Source: Blastococcus sp. URHD0036 (GTDB lineage: Bacteria > Actinomycetota > Actinomycetes > Mycobacteriales > Geodermatophilaceae). Taken from it: DNA of 64,000 bases. Under the pieces are notes generated by a model. The model was given only the letters and a program-made list of their open reading frames with translations, was not told the origin of the DNA and did no database searches. Below, piece by piece: positions 27,946 to 36,441 of this stretch. Location: positions 62,001 to 126,000 of the forward strand of contig NZ_KL370778.1 in assembly GCF_000701365.1 (NCBI RefSeq). Reading direction: 5' to 3'. Positions within the stretch are counted from its first letter, which is position 1; each line of letters begins with the position of its first letter. Both the position numbers and the translations under genes were made by a program.

Positions 27946-28131
27946 ATGAGCGAGACCCCGGGCACGGGCTACGGCGAGTCGCCGGACACCGCCGACAGCA
28001 ACGAGAACCTGATCGACGGGCGGACCGGCGACAACGCGAGCGACCGCGGTGAGCAGGACACGACGCTGACCACGGACGACGACGCGCAGCGGGACGAGTC
28101 CGTCGTCCGCGGGGGGAACGACGCCTCCTGA
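27946..28131 (+). CDS. 61-residue acidic, disordered small protein
   Basis: Starts MSETPGTGYGESPDTAD and ends RGGNDAS. AGAGGAGAAG lies 5-14 bases before the ATG, a strong ribosome site that fixes this start. About a third of residues are Asp, Glu or Asn. Similar in style to the preceding gene; both may belong to the stress- or desiccation-linked disordered proteins common in actinobacteria, but this is inference. Confidence 0.65.
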   Translation: MSETPGTGYGESPDTADSNENLIDGRTGDNASDRGEQDTTLTTDDDAQRDESVVRGGNDAS

Positions 28132-28151
28132 GCCCACCTACGCTGGACTGC

Positions 28152-29066
28152 GTGCGCGACCTCGATCCGGCCGACTGGCGGCAGCGGGCAGCGGCGCACA
28201 CCGAGCGCGCCGACGCGCTGACCGCCGCACGCCGGCAGCGGCGCGCTCGCGGGGAGACGCACGCGGTCGAGGACTTCCTCTACACCTACTACGACACTCG
28301 CCCGGCGCTGCTGCGCCGCTGGCACCCGGGCGCGGGGGTGCGCCTGCTGCCGGACGGCGGGACGCCCGCCCCGCAGAGCGGGGCCCGCTGGTACGCGACC
28401 GACGCGGACGGCGTCGTGGCGCTGGATCCGGCCGCCTTCCTGGCCGACCGCGGCGACACCGTGCGGTTCGTCGCCCGGTTGCTGGCCGCCACCGCCGGCC
28501 GGGCCGCCTTCACCGGCTGCTTCGGCCTGCACGAGTGGGCGATGGTCTACCGCGCCGACGAGCACCGGCACCCCCTCCCGCTGCGGCTGGGCCGGGCCGG
28601 CACCGACGCCGTCGTCGAGGCCCATCCCATCCGCTGCACCCACTACGACGCCTTCCGCTTCTTCACCCCGGAGGCGGTCAGCCGCAACGCGGTGCAGCCC
28701 ACCCGGGAGACGCAGGCGGAGTTCGAGCAGCCCGGCTGCCTGCACGCCGGCATGGACCTGCACAAGTGGTCGCTAAAGCTCGGGCCCGCCGTCCCCGGGG
28801 AGCTGGCGCTGGACTGCTTCGCCCTCGCCGCCGACGTCCGGCTGCTCGACATGCAGGCCTCGCCCTACGACCTCCGCGCCTACGGCGAGCCCGCCGTCGC
28901 CGTGGAGACGCCGGAGGGCAGAGCGGAGTACGCCCGCCGCCAGCGGGCGCTGGCCGAGCGGGCCGCGGTCCTGCGGCAGCGACTCCTGGACGTCTGCGCG
29001 ACGCTGCTCGGCGGTCTCCCGCCCGTGTCCGGGCCGTCAGCGGGCCGTCGTACCGTCAGGGCGTGA
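28152..29066 (+). CDS. Protein annotated as 3-methyladenine DNA glycosylase-like in actinobacteria
   Basis: A 304-residue protein beginning VRDLDPADWRQRAAAHTER with VEDFLYTYYDTRPALLRRWHPG near residue 40 and AVQPTRETQAEFEQPGCLHAGMDLHKW near 180-205, blocks I recognise from actinobacterial proteins carrying this label. I see no classical Mag/AlkA/Tag helix-hairpin-helix motif, so the enzymatic label is doubtful. The next gene overlaps its stop as GTGA, linking it to a phosphatase. Conserved His, Asp and Cys residues (GCLHAGMD) suggest an active or metal site. Confidence 0.7.
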   Translation: MRDLDPADWRQRAAAHTERADALTAARRQRRARGETHAVEDFLYTYYDTRPALLRRWHPGAGVRLLPDGGTPAPQSGARWYATDADGVVALDPAAFLADRGDTVRFVARLLAATAGRAAFTGCFGLHEWAMVYRADEHRHPLPLRLGRAGTDAVVEAHPIRCTHYDAFRFFTPEAVSRNAVQPTRETQAEFEQPGCLHAGMDLHKWSLKLGPAVPGELALDCFALAADVRLLDMQASPYDLRAYGEPAVAVETPEGRAEYARRQRALAERAAVLRQRLLDVCATLLGGLPPVSGPSAGRRTVRA

Positions 29067-29908
29067 CCTCCCGCCCCGACGACGCCGTCCGCACCGACCG
29101 CTGGGTGAGCCTCGACGGCACCACCAACACGCGCGACCTCGGCGGGCTGCCCACCGTCGACGGCGGGCGCACCCGGTCCGGCCGGATCCTGCGCAGCGAC
29201 AACCTGCAGACCCTGAGCCCGGCCGACGTCCGCCGGCTGGTGGGCGAGATCGGCCTCCGCGAGGTCATCGACCTGCGCAGCATCGCCGAGGTGCTCATGG
29301 AGGGCCGCGGTCCGCTGCGGGCGGTCCCGGAGGTCACCCACCGGCACTTCAGCCTGCTGCCGGAGCGCGGGCACCACACCGACGTCTTCGCCGTCGAGGA
29401 GGAGGAGGAGACCCCCGAGCTGCCCGGCGGCTGGGTGGAGTCGCTGCTGCCGCGGCAGGTGTCCGAGGAGCACGACGCGGAGCCGCCGGCGGTGAAGTCC
29501 TACCTCGGCTACCTGGAGCACCGCCCGGAGAACGTGGTGGGCGCGCTGCGGGCGCTCGCCACCGCCGACGGCGCCTCGGTCGTGCACTGCGCCGCCGGCA
29601 AGGACCGCACCGGGGTCATCGTCGCCTTCGCCCTCGCCGTGGCCGGGGTGCCGGACGAGGAGATCGTCGCCGACTACGCGCTGACCGCGGACATCATCGA
29701 CGCGCTGGTTGCCAAGCTCGCGCTGTCGGCGACCTACGGCCAGGACATGGACCGCAGCGACGTGGCCCGGCACACGCCCCGGGCGGCGACGATGGAGCGG
29801 GTGCTGGCGGTGCTCGGCGAGCGCCACGGCGGCCCGGTCGGCTGGCTGACGGCGAACGGCTTCGGCCCGGACGAGCAGGCCGCGCTGCGGGCCCGCCTCC
29901 GCGACTGA
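29063..29908 (+). CDS. Tyrosine-protein phosphatase (Y_phosphatase3 family)
   Basis: A 281-residue cysteine phosphatase. The P-loop is HCAAGKDRTG with nucleophile Cys176; NTRDLGGLPT near 20 and the ILRSDNLQ and IDLRS blocks are typical of this family of atypical dual-specificity and lipid phosphatases. The GTG start is fixed by the GTGA overlap with the preceding gene. An acidic insert EEEEET near 113 is unusual. Substrate may be phosphotyrosine or a phosphoinositide. Confidence 0.88.
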   Translation: MTSRPDDAVRTDRWVSLDGTTNTRDLGGLPTVDGGRTRSGRILRSDNLQTLSPADVRRLVGEIGLREVIDLRSIAEVLMEGRGPLRAVPEVTHRHFSLLPERGHHTDVFAVEEEEETPELPGGWVESLLPRQVSEEHDAEPPAVKSYLGYLEHRPENVVGALRALATADGASVVHCAAGKDRTGVIVAFALAVAGVPDEEIVADYALTADIIDALVAKLALSATYGQDMDRSDVARHTPRAATMERVLAVLGERHGGPVGWLTANGFGPDEQAALRARLRD

Positions 29909-29912
29909 GGGG

Positions 29913-31385
29913 CTAGCCGCGCCGGTCGGCGAGGGCGGCGCCGAGGAGGACGTCGGCCACCCCCCACTCACCGGAGTGCACGGCGACGCCGACGGTGGTG
30001 CCGACCTGCACGGGGCGGCGGGCCAGCCGGAACGGCTCGGTGAAGCAGGCGCGGACGCGGCCCAGGACCGCCTCGACGTCCCCGGGACTCCCCAGGCCGG
30101 GCAGCACGACGGCGAACTCGTCGGCGCCCAGCCGGGCGATGGTGTCGGCCGGCCGGACGGCGCCGCGCAGCCGGGCGGCCACCTGCTTGAGCAGCTCGTC
30201 GCCGGCGGTGGCCCCGTGCTCGGCGTTCAGGGCGGCGAAGCCGTCGAGGTCGCAGCAGAGGACGCCGACGTGCTGGTCGGGCCGGACGGTGGTCAGCGCG
30301 GTCTCCAGCCGCTGCCGCAACAGCTCGCGGTTGGGCAGGCCGGTCAGCGGATCGTGCGTGGACTGGTGGCGCAGCGCCTCGGCCAGGCGGGCGCGGTCCA
30401 GCGCGACGGCGACCTGGTCGGATGCAGCCCGCAGCCGGTCCAGGTGCTCGGTCTCGAGCCCGGCGGGGGTCGCCCCGGCGGGCCAGCTGGCGGTGGCCAC
30501 GCCGAGGAAGGTGCCGCCGGCGACCAGCGGGACCGCGAGCGCGTCGGTGATGCCGCCGGCGCCCAGCAGGTCGCGCACGGCCGGGCTGCACGTCTCCCAG
30601 CGCAGGACCCGCGGGGTGCGGTCGGTGAGCATGCCCACCAGTTCCGGGGTCTCCTCGGCGTAGAGCTCGTCGGGGATCGTGTCGGTGGGCCCGCTGCCCG
30701 CGGCGACGCGCAACCGCCCGGCGCCCGTCTCCCACAGCAGCAGGATCACGCGGTCGCAGCCGATGACGGCCGGCAGAGCGGCGGCCGCCTCGGCGCAGAC
30801 GGCGGCGGCGTCGGGTGCGGCGGCCAGCGCCGCGCCGAGCGAGGACAGTGCGGTGGCCCGGGCGGCCTCGCGGCGCGCCTCGTCGCCCGCGGCGCCGCGC
30901 TCGAGGACGGCGGCGGCCAGGCCGGCGTAGGCGGTCAGGACCCGGGACGTGCGCGGGGGCAGGTCGGGGATCGTGCCGTCGACGGCGTCCGCGAGCGGCA
31001 GTGCGGCCAGGCGCCCGTGCCACCGTCGTCCGGACACGACGTCGACGACCAGCGCACCGGGGCCGGGCGCGTTCCCGCCGATGAGCACGGCGGCCAGCCC
31101 GGGCACGTTCGCGGAGGCGATGCCCACGGCCCGGGACAGCACGCCGTCGCCGCCGGCGGGGGTCACCGCGAGGAGCAGGCCGGTCCCGGGCAACGCGTCG
31201 GCGGCGCGGGCGAGCAGGTCCTCCAGCGCCTCGGCGGTCGCAGCCCCGGACGCGAGTCCCGCGGCAGCCGCCTCGAGCGCGGCCAGCCGAACGGCCGACC
31301 CGTCGGGGTCGAGCGCCGGGCCGTCGGCCGGCAGGACGGCACGGGATCGACGCCGCAGGCGTCCACCGCGGTCAGGAGTCCTCAC
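29913..31385 (-). CDS. GAF-GGDEF diguanylate cyclase
   Basis: A roughly 490-residue signalling protein: an N-terminal region of unknown fold, a GAF-type sensor domain (about 175-330), and a GGDEF domain (about 340-475). HDPLTGLPNR at 344-353, metal-binding Asp379/Asp381 (CCDLDGF), active-site GADEF at 420-424, and an intact RxxD product-inhibition site at 411-414, five residues before it. No EAL domain and no membrane helix, so it is a soluble c-di-GMP synthase. The GTG at 31385 is the likeliest start; longer frames collide with the divergent promoter. Confidence 0.82.
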   Translation of the reverse strand: MRTPDRGGRLRRRSRAVLPADGPALDPDGSAVRLAALEAAAAGLASGAATAEALEDLLARAADALPGTGLLLAVTPAGGDGVLSRAVGIASANVPGLAAVLIGGNAPGPGALVVDVVSGRRWHGRLAALPLADAVDGTIPDLPPRTSRVLTAYAGLAAAVLERGAAGDEARREAARATALSSLGAALAAAPDAAAVCAEAAAALPAVIGCDRVILLLWETGAGRLRVAAGSGPTDTIPDELYAEETPELVGMLTDRTPRVLRWETCSPAVRDLLGAGGITDALAVPLVAGGTFLGVATASWPAGATPAGLETEHLDRLRAASDQVAVALDRARLAEALRHQSTHDPLTGLPNRELLRQRLETALTTVRPDQHVGVLCCDLDGFAALNAEHGATAGDELLKQVAARLRGAVRPADTIARLGADEFAVVLPGLGSPGDVEAVLGRVRACFTEPFRLARRPVQVGTTVGVAVHSGEWGVADVLLGAALADRRG

Positions 31386-31484
31386 CAGTCCCGGATCGGC
31401 ACGACGCGGCCCGTGGTTGAGCCGGACCGCCCCCTCGGAGGGAGGCGGTTGACCGCCGGCCCCGGCAGGAGTATCACTGGCACA

Positions 31485-31499
31485 TACCCCTGGGGGGTA
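31485..31499. promoter_or_regulatory. CsoR-like copper operator
   Basis: TACCCCTGGGGGGTA is a GC-rich inverted repeat with TACCCC/GGGGTA arms, like sites bound by CsoR/RcnR copper- or nickel-sensing repressors. It lies 22 bp upstream of the DUF4396 gene. The regulator is not in the window. Confidence 0.55.
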
Positions 31500-31521
31500 C
31501 CTGGCCGAGGAGGAGGAGACC

Positions 31522-31980
31522 ATGGAGCACCAGCACGCACACGACTCCGTCAGCTGGCCGACGGCGGCACAGGCGACGCTCCACTGCCTCACCGGCTGCG
31601 CGATCGGCGAGGTGCTGGGGATGGCGATCGGCACGGCGCTGGGCTGGTCGAACGCCGCGACCCTCGTGCTGGCCGTCGCCCTGGCGTTCGTCTTCGGCTA
31701 CGCGCTGACGATGCGGGGGGTGATCCGCGCCGGCCTGCCGTTCCGGTCCGCCCTGCGCGTGGCGCTCGCGGCCGACACCTTCTCCATCGTGGTGATGGAG
31801 CTCGTCGACAACGCCGTCGTGCTCGCCGTCCCGGGGGCCATGGACGCCGGCCTCGACAGCGGCCTGTTCTGGGGCTCGCTGGCCGTCGCGCTGGCCGTGG
31901 CCTTCGTCGTCGCCCTACCGGTCAACCGCTGGCTGATGGCCCGCGGCCGGGGTCACGCGGTCGTGCACTCCCTGCACTAG
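31522..31980 (+). CDS. DUF4396 membrane protein
   Basis: A 152-residue protein with four hydrophobic segments. It has a His-rich N-terminus (MEHQHAHD), a conserved HCLTGCAIGEVLGMAIG block at 28-44, MELVDNAVVLAVPGAMDAGL, and PVNRWLMARGRGHAVVH at the end. This is the DUF4396 pattern. The His and Cys clusters fit metal binding, and the CsoR-like operator supports a role in copper or other metal homeostasis. GAGGAGGAGGAG precedes the ATG. Biochemical function is not known. Confidence 0.85.
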   Translation: MEHQHAHDSVSWPTAAQATLHCLTGCAIGEVLGMAIGTALGWSNAATLVLAVALAFVFGYALTMRGVIRAGLPFRSALRVALAADTFSIVVMELVDNAVVLAVPGAMDAGLDSGLFWGSLAVALAVAFVVALPVNRWLMARGRGHAVVHSLH

Positions 31981-31991
31981 GCGCGCGGGAG

Positions 31992-32019
31992 CGGGTCCGG
32001 CGGGATCCCGCCGGACCCG
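31992..32019. terminator. Palindromic bidirectional terminator
   Basis: CGGGTCCGGCGGG and CCCGCCGGACCCG pair over 13 bp about a central AT, a perfect 28-base palindrome between the DUF4396 gene and a small convergent minus-strand gene. Confidence 0.7.
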
Positions 32020-32024
32020 GGGTG

Positions 32025-32156
32025 TCAGCGACCGTTCGCGATGGTGAGCAGCTCGTCGCGGAGCGCCGGGCTGGAGGCACGGAACAGCGCCCGCTCCAGG
32101 GCCCGGCGGGTGCGGGAGGCCTGTCGACGCGAACGCCAGGTGGACACGGTGCTCAT
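32025..32156 (-). CDS. 43-residue basic small protein
   Basis: Starts MSTVSTWRSRRQASRTRRAL and ends ELLTIANGR: a basic amphipathic helix, then an LFRASSPALRDELL segment. The ATG at 32156 has GGAGAG 6 bases upstream, so I choose it over a longer frame. The 193-bp region upstream contains two GCCTACGGATC repeats. Unknown function; small basic helical proteins of this type occur in related actinobacteria. Confidence 0.65.
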   Translation of the reverse strand: MSTVSTWRSRRQASRTRRALERALFRASSPALRDELLTIANGR

Positions 32157-32218
32157 GGTGCTCTCCGGATGCCGTAGGAGGTGGACACCAGTAGTAAAGC
32201 AGGCAGCTGCTGATTTAT

Positions 32219-32276
32219 GCCTACGGATCGCAGGCGTGTTGCTCGTATCGCCTACGGATCTCACCCCGTGGGGTGA
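32219..32276. promoter_or_regulatory. Repeated GCCTACGGATC elements and TCACCCC-GT-GGGGTGA inverted repeat
   Basis: GCCTACGGATC occurs at 32219-32229 and 32250-32260 (31 bp apart), and the inverted repeat spans 32261-32276. A related inverted copy, CGGATGCCGTAGG, is at 32166-32178. All lie upstream of the 43-residue gene. They probably bind a regulator, but I cannot name it. Confidence 0.45.
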
Positions 32277-32293
32277 AGAACTTCCTGGAACGA

Positions 32294-32332
32294 CGACGGC
32301 GCCCGCCCCCGGCAGGGGAACGGGCGCCGTCG
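32294..32332 (-). terminator. Terminator after the SRPBCC gene
   Basis: CGACGGCGCCCG (32294-32305) pairs with CGGGCGCCGTCG (32321-32332), a 12-bp perfect stem, with a further CCCC/GGGG pair inside the loop. It lies 18 bp past the SRPBCC stop on the minus strand. Confidence 0.7.
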
Positions 32333-32349
32333 GCGACGAGGTGGCTAGC

Positions 32350-32817
32350 TCACGGCTGGTCGGGCCGGGAGACGTCGCCGCGCCAGGCGCCGGTCTCCGA
32401 GCCGCGGCTCTCGATGAACTCCTTGAACTTCTTGGCGTCGGCCTTCACCTGACGGTCGTCGAAGCCGAGCGCCGCGCCGGCCTTCTCGACGAGACCCTCG
32501 GGCTCCCAGTCGATCTGGATCATGACGCGGGTCTTCGTGTCGTCGAGGCGGTGGAAGGTCACCACGCCGGCGTGCTTGGCCTCGCCGCCGGTGCTGGCCC
32601 AGGCCACGCGCTCCTCGGGGTGCTGCTCGGTGATCTCGGTGTCGAACTCACGCTTCACACCGTCGATGTTGGTGACCCAGTGGGTGTGGGTGTCGTCGGT
32701 CTGGGTGATCCGCTCGACGCCACCCATGAACTGCGGGAACGACTCGAACTGCGTCCACTGGTCGTAGGCGACCCGGATCGGGACGTCGACGTCGACGGAC
32801 TCCTGCACGCTGGCCAC
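32350..32817 (-). CDS. SRPBCC (polyketide cyclase/dehydrase-like) protein
   Basis: A 155-residue protein of the START/SRPBCC fold: VASVQESVDVDVPIRVAYDQWTQFE at the start, FPQFMGGVERI near 28, and a VMIQIDWEPEGLVEKAGAALG helix near 100. The GTG at 32817 has GAGGAGG upstream. Members are stress-induced coenzyme-Q-binding or lipid-binding proteins; this group is common in actinobacteria, often without known ligand. Monocistronic. Confidence 0.83.
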   Translation of the reverse strand: MASVQESVDVDVPIRVAYDQWTQFESFPQFMGGVERITQTDDTHTHWVTNIDGVKREFDTEITEQHPEERVAWASTGGEAKHAGVVTFHRLDDTKTRVMIQIDWEPEGLVEKAGAALGFDDRQVKADAKKFKEFIESRGSETGAWRGDVSRPDQP

Positions 32818-32898
32818 GGGAGGGCCTCCTCTGTCTGGGGATGTCGGTCGTGCACCACCTACCCGCTCCGGTGGCGTCGACACACCCGCATCCCCAGG

Positions 32899-34071
32899 TC
32901 AGCGCAGCGCGGCGACCACGCTTCCCCGGACCGGGGGGCCGTCGAGCAGCAGCATCTGGGCCAGGTGGTAGGCGTCCGGCTGGCCGGTCCAGACCGTCGT
33001 GCCGACCGTCCCGTCGGGGGCCAGCTCGTGGTGCCAGCTGCCCGTGGCCGGGTCGGCGAAGCGCTCCTCGCCGAGCGCCTGCCACGTGCGGGCGAGCTCG
33101 GCGTACCGGGCCTCCCCGGTGACGGCGTGCAGGACCGCGGCCGCGGCGACCGCCTCGCACAGCACCCAGTGCATGCGGGCGACGACGACGGGGCGGTCGT
33201 CCCAGTCGAGCGTGTACGGGAAGCCGGGCTCCCCGTCCGCCGCCCAGCCTCGCTCCGCCGCCGCGTCGAAGAGGGCGACCGCGTCCGCCAGCAGCCAGTC
33301 GGGGGCGTCGTCCGCCAGGGCCGCGCGCAGGTGCAGGCACAGGCGCGCCCACTCGAACTGGTGCCCGACCGTGACGCCGTACGGGCGGAACGGGTCACCC
33401 GGCCGGTCCCGGTTGTGCTCGGGCAGCGGCTCCCAGTCGGCGGTGAAGTGCTCGGGCAGCCGCCAGTCCCGCTCCCGGGTCCAGCCGTGCACGATCCGCT
33501 CGGTGCTGCGCAGCGCCCGGTGCCGTAGCCGGGCCGCCTGTACCGGGTCCTCCGCGGCCAGGACGTCGGCGGCCGCCAGCACCGCCTCGACGCCGTGCAT
33601 GTTGGCGTTGGCGCCGCGGTAGCCGCTGCACGCCGACCAGTCCCGGGTCCACTCCTCCACGGCGAGGCCCTCCGCGTCGCCCCAGAAGCGGCCGTCCCAC
33701 ACCGCCAGGGCCTGGCCGAGCAGCTGGCGGCCGCCGTCGATCCCGGCTGCGGTGGCGGTCGCCCCGGCCAGGACGACGAAGGCGTGCACGTAGGCGGCCT
33801 TGGTGTCGTCGTCCTCCGCCGCGCGCCAGCCGCCGTGCTCCGCGTCGTGCAGTGGCCCGCCGGCCAGCGCCGACACCCCGTGCCGGGCCAGGGCGGTCGC
33901 TCCCGGCCGGCCGAGGAGGGCGGCGAGCCCGAAGACGTGGGTCATCCGCGCGACGACGTAGGTCTCCTGCGGCCGGTCCTCGCGCGACCCGTCGGCCGTC
34001 AGGTGGCCGAAGCCGCCCTCGGGCACCCGGGAGCGCGCGGCGAAGGCCAGCAGCCCGTCGAGGTCCGTCAC
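32899..34071 (-). CDS. AGE family (N-acylglucosamine 2-epimerase / sugar isomerase-like) protein
   Basis: A 390-residue alpha6/alpha6-barrel protein. HVFGLAALLG, HDAEHGGWRAA near 76, GANANMHGVEAVL near 154 and FEWARLCLHL with His residues along the barrel fit AGE-type epimerases and mannose/sulfoquinovose isomerases. The GTG at 34071 lies 4 bp after the E2 gene stop, so it is probably cotranscribed with the dehydrogenase genes, although a metabolic link is not obvious. The sugar substrate is unknown. Confidence 0.82.
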   Translation of the reverse strand: MTDLDGLLAFAARSRVPEGGFGHLTADGSREDRPQETYVVARMTHVFGLAALLGRPGATALARHGVSALAGGPLHDAEHGGWRAAEDDDTKAAYVHAFVVLAGATATAAGIDGGRQLLGQALAVWDGRFWGDAEGLAVEEWTRDWSACSGYRGANANMHGVEAVLAAADVLAAEDPVQAARLRHRALRSTERIVHGWTRERDWRLPEHFTADWEPLPEHNRDRPGDPFRPYGVTVGHQFEWARLCLHLRAALADDAPDWLLADAVALFDAAAERGWAADGEPGFPYTLDWDDRPVVVARMHWVLCEAVAAAAVLHAVTGEARYAELARTWQALGEERFADPATGSWHHELAPDGTVGTTVWTGQPDAYHLAQMLLLDGPPVRGSVVAALR

Positions 34072-34075
34072 CGGG

Positions 34076-35461
34076 TCAGAGCGCCAGCGCCGCCGCCGGG
34101 TCGTGCAGCACGGCACCGATCTCGGCGAGGAACCGGCTGCCCAGCTCACCGTCGACCACGCGGTGGTCGAACGACAGCGCCAGCGTGGTGACCTGCCGCG
34201 GCCGGACCCTCCCCTTGTGCACCCAGGGCATCGGTCGCACCGTCCCGAACGCGAGGATCGCCGACTCGCCGGGGTTGAGGATCGGCGTGCCGGTGTCGAC
34301 GCCGAAGACGCCGACGTTCGTGATGGTGATGGTCCCGCCGCCCATGTCGGCGGGCGAGGTGCGCCCGGCCCGCGCGGTCTCGGTCAGCTCGGCCAGCGCC
34401 CGCGCCAGGTCGGGCAGGGAGAGCCGCTCGGCGCCCTTCACGTTGGGCACCAGCAGGCCGCGCGGCGTGGCCGCGGCGATGCCGAGGTTCACATGCCCCG
34501 GGACGACGATCTCGCGGGTCGCCTCCTCCCAGCGGCTGTTGACCATCGGGTACCGCCCGACCGCGAGCAGCAGCGCCTTCGCCACGAGGAGCAGCGGGCT
34601 GACCTTGACCCCGGCGAACTCTGGCCGCGCGGCGAGGCGGTCGCGCAGCTTCATCGACCGGGTCACGTCGACGGTGAGGAACTCCGTGACGTGCGGCGCG
34701 GTGAAGGCGCTGGCCACCATCGCCGCGGCGGTGTGCTTGCGGACCCCGGTGACCGGGATCCGCTGCTCCCCCTCGCCAGCAGCCGGCGCCTCGGCCGGTG
34801 CGGTGGCGGCCGGCGCGGCCGCGGCCGCCTCGACGTCGGCCCGCGTGATGACGCCACCGGGACCGCTACCGGTCAGGAGGTCCAGATCCACCCCGCGGGT
34901 GCGGGCCAGCTTGCGCACCGGCGGCTTGGCCAGCGGGCGCGGCCGGCCGGTCCCGTGCCGGACGGCACGCGAGGGCGGCGCCTGCACCGCGGCGGCCTCG
35001 GCGGCGTGCGCCTCCGCGGCCCGCCCCATCTCCAGGCCCCCGTGGCGGACCGGCTTGGTGTCCAGGTCGGGCACCGTGGCCAGCAGCGGCGCCCGCTCGG
35101 TCGGCGCGCTCACGGGGGCCTCGGCGGCACCCGTCCGGCGCGGCCGGCGACGCGCCTCGGTGGTCCGCGGCCCGTAGCCGACCAGGTTGGCGGTGCGTTC
35201 GGGCGCCGCCGGGGCAGCGTCGCCGCCGGTGTCGATGGTGATGATCGGCGTCCCGACGTCGACGGTGCTGCCGGCCTCGTGCAGCAGCTCGGCGACCCGC
35301 CCCGCGAACGGGGAGGGCAGCTCGACGGCGGCCTTGGCGGTCTCCACCTCGCACAGCGGCTGGTTGACCGTCACCTCGTCGCCCACGGCGACCAGCCACT
35401 GCAGGATCTCGCCGTCGGTGAGTCCCTCGCCGACGTCCGGCAGGTTGAAGGCGCGTCGCAT
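34076..35461 (-). CDS. bkdC: Branched-chain 2-oxoacid dehydrogenase E2 (dihydrolipoyl acyltransferase)
   Basis: A 461-residue E2. N-terminal lipoyl domain with target Lys43 (EVETAKAAVE), an Ala/Pro linker, a peripheral-subunit-binding domain (about 171-208), and a C-terminal catalytic domain with FDHRVVDG near residue 437. It has a single lipoyl domain. ATG overlaps the E1beta stop by one base. It transfers acyl groups from E1 to CoA. No E3 is in the window, so E3 must be shared with other complexes. Confidence 0.9.
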   Translation of the reverse strand: MRRAFNLPDVGEGLTDGEILQWLVAVGDEVTVNQPLCEVETAKAAVELPSPFAGRVAELLHEAGSTVDVGTPIITIDTGGDAAPAAPERTANLVGYGPRTTEARRRPRRTGAAEAPVSAPTERAPLLATVPDLDTKPVRHGGLEMGRAAEAHAAEAAAVQAPPSRAVRHGTGRPRPLAKPPVRKLARTRGVDLDLLTGSGPGGVITRADVEAAAAAPAATAPAEAPAAGEGEQRIPVTGVRKHTAAAMVASAFTAPHVTEFLTVDVTRSMKLRDRLAARPEFAGVKVSPLLLVAKALLLAVGRYPMVNSRWEEATREIVVPGHVNLGIAAATPRGLLVPNVKGAERLSLPDLARALAELTETARAGRTSPADMGGGTITITNVGVFGVDTGTPILNPGESAILAFGTVRPMPWVHKGRVRPRQVTTLALSFDHRVVDGELGSRFLAEIGAVLHDPAAALAL

Positions 35462-36441
35462 CAGAACCCCATCGCGCGGTCGACGGCGTCGAGCACCCGG
35501 TCCAGGTCGGGGAGGTACTCCTCCTCGATGCGGGCCGGCGGGTAGGGGACGTCCCAGCCCCCGACCCGCAGCACCGGCGCCTCCAGCGAGTGGAAGCACG
35601 TCTCGGTCACCCGCGCGGCGATCTCCGCGCCGAGTCCGAGCGACACCGGGGCCTCGTGCACGACGACGCAGCGTCCGGTCCGCCGGACCGACTCGACCAC
35701 CGGGTCGAGGTCGAGCGGCGCGAGGGTGCGCAGGTCGATCACCTCGAGCGACCGGCCCTCCTCCGCGGCGGCCTCGGCGGCCTGCAGCGCCGTCTTCACC
35801 ATCGGGCCGTAAGCGAGGACGGTGACGTCGTCGCCGCCCCGGACGACCCGGGAGCCGAACAGCGGCTCGGGCGTCGCGTCGAGATCGACCTCGGCCTTCT
35901 CCCAGTAGCGGCGCTTGGGCTCGAGGAACACGACCGGGTCGGGCGAGGCGATCGCCTGCTGGATCCCCCAGTAGGCGTCGACCGGGTTGCTCACCGCGAC
36001 CACCTTGAGCCCCGGGGTGTGCGCGAAGTACGCCTCCGGGCTCTCGCTGTGGTGCTCGACGGCGCCGATGCCACCACCGAACGGGATGCGGATCACGACC
36101 GGCATGTGCTGCCGGCCCTGCGTCCGCGCCGAGATCTTCGCGACCTGGGTGATGATCTGGTTGACCGCCGGGAAGACGAACCCGTCGAACTGGATCTCGC
36201 AGACCGCCCGGTAGCCGCGCATGGCCAGGCCGACCGCGGTCCCCACGATCCCGGCCTCGGCGAGCGGGGTGTCGACGACGCGGGCCTCGCCGAAGTCCTT
36301 CTGCAGGCCGTCGGTGATCCGGAAGACGCCGCCGAGGCGGCCGATGTCCTCCCCCAGGAGCACGACCTTCGCGTCGTCCTCCATCGCCCGGCGCAGGCCG
36401 AGGTTGAGCGCCTTGCCCATCGTGAGCGTCTCGGTGGCCAT
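35461..36441 (-). CDS. bkdB: 2-oxoacid dehydrogenase E1 beta subunit
   Basis: A 326-residue beta subunit of a two-chain E1. LGEDIGRLGGVFRIT near 29, EAGIVGTAVGLAMRG near 62, RIPFGGGIGAVEHHSES near 119 and the C-terminal IEEEYLPDLDRVLDAVDRAMGF are typical. One-base overlaps with both neighbours imply equal translation. Sequence style fits the branched-chain enzyme more than pyruvate E1. Works with E1alpha to decarboxylate branched-chain 2-oxoacids. Confidence 0.92.
   Translation of the reverse strand: MATETLTMGKALNLGLRRAMEDDAKVVLLGEDIGRLGGVFRITDGLQKDFGEARVVDTPLAEAGIVGTAVGLAMRGYRAVCEIQFDGFVFPAVNQIITQVAKISARTQGRQHMPVVIRIPFGGGIGAVEHHSESPEAYFAHTPGLKVVAVSNPVDAYWGIQQAIASPDPVVFLEPKRRYWEKAEVDLDATPEPLFGSRVVRGGDDVTVLAYGPMVKTALQAAEAAAEEGRSLEVIDLRTLAPLDLDPVVESVRRTGRCVVVHEAPVSLGLGAEIAARVTETCFHSLEAPVLRVGGWDVPYPPARIEEEYLPDLDRVLDAVDRAMGF

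Noticed and set aside
28152-29066. A confident DNA glycosylase call
   Set aside because: No helix-hairpin-helix or known glycosylase motif is visible; the name is only inherited from similar database entries.
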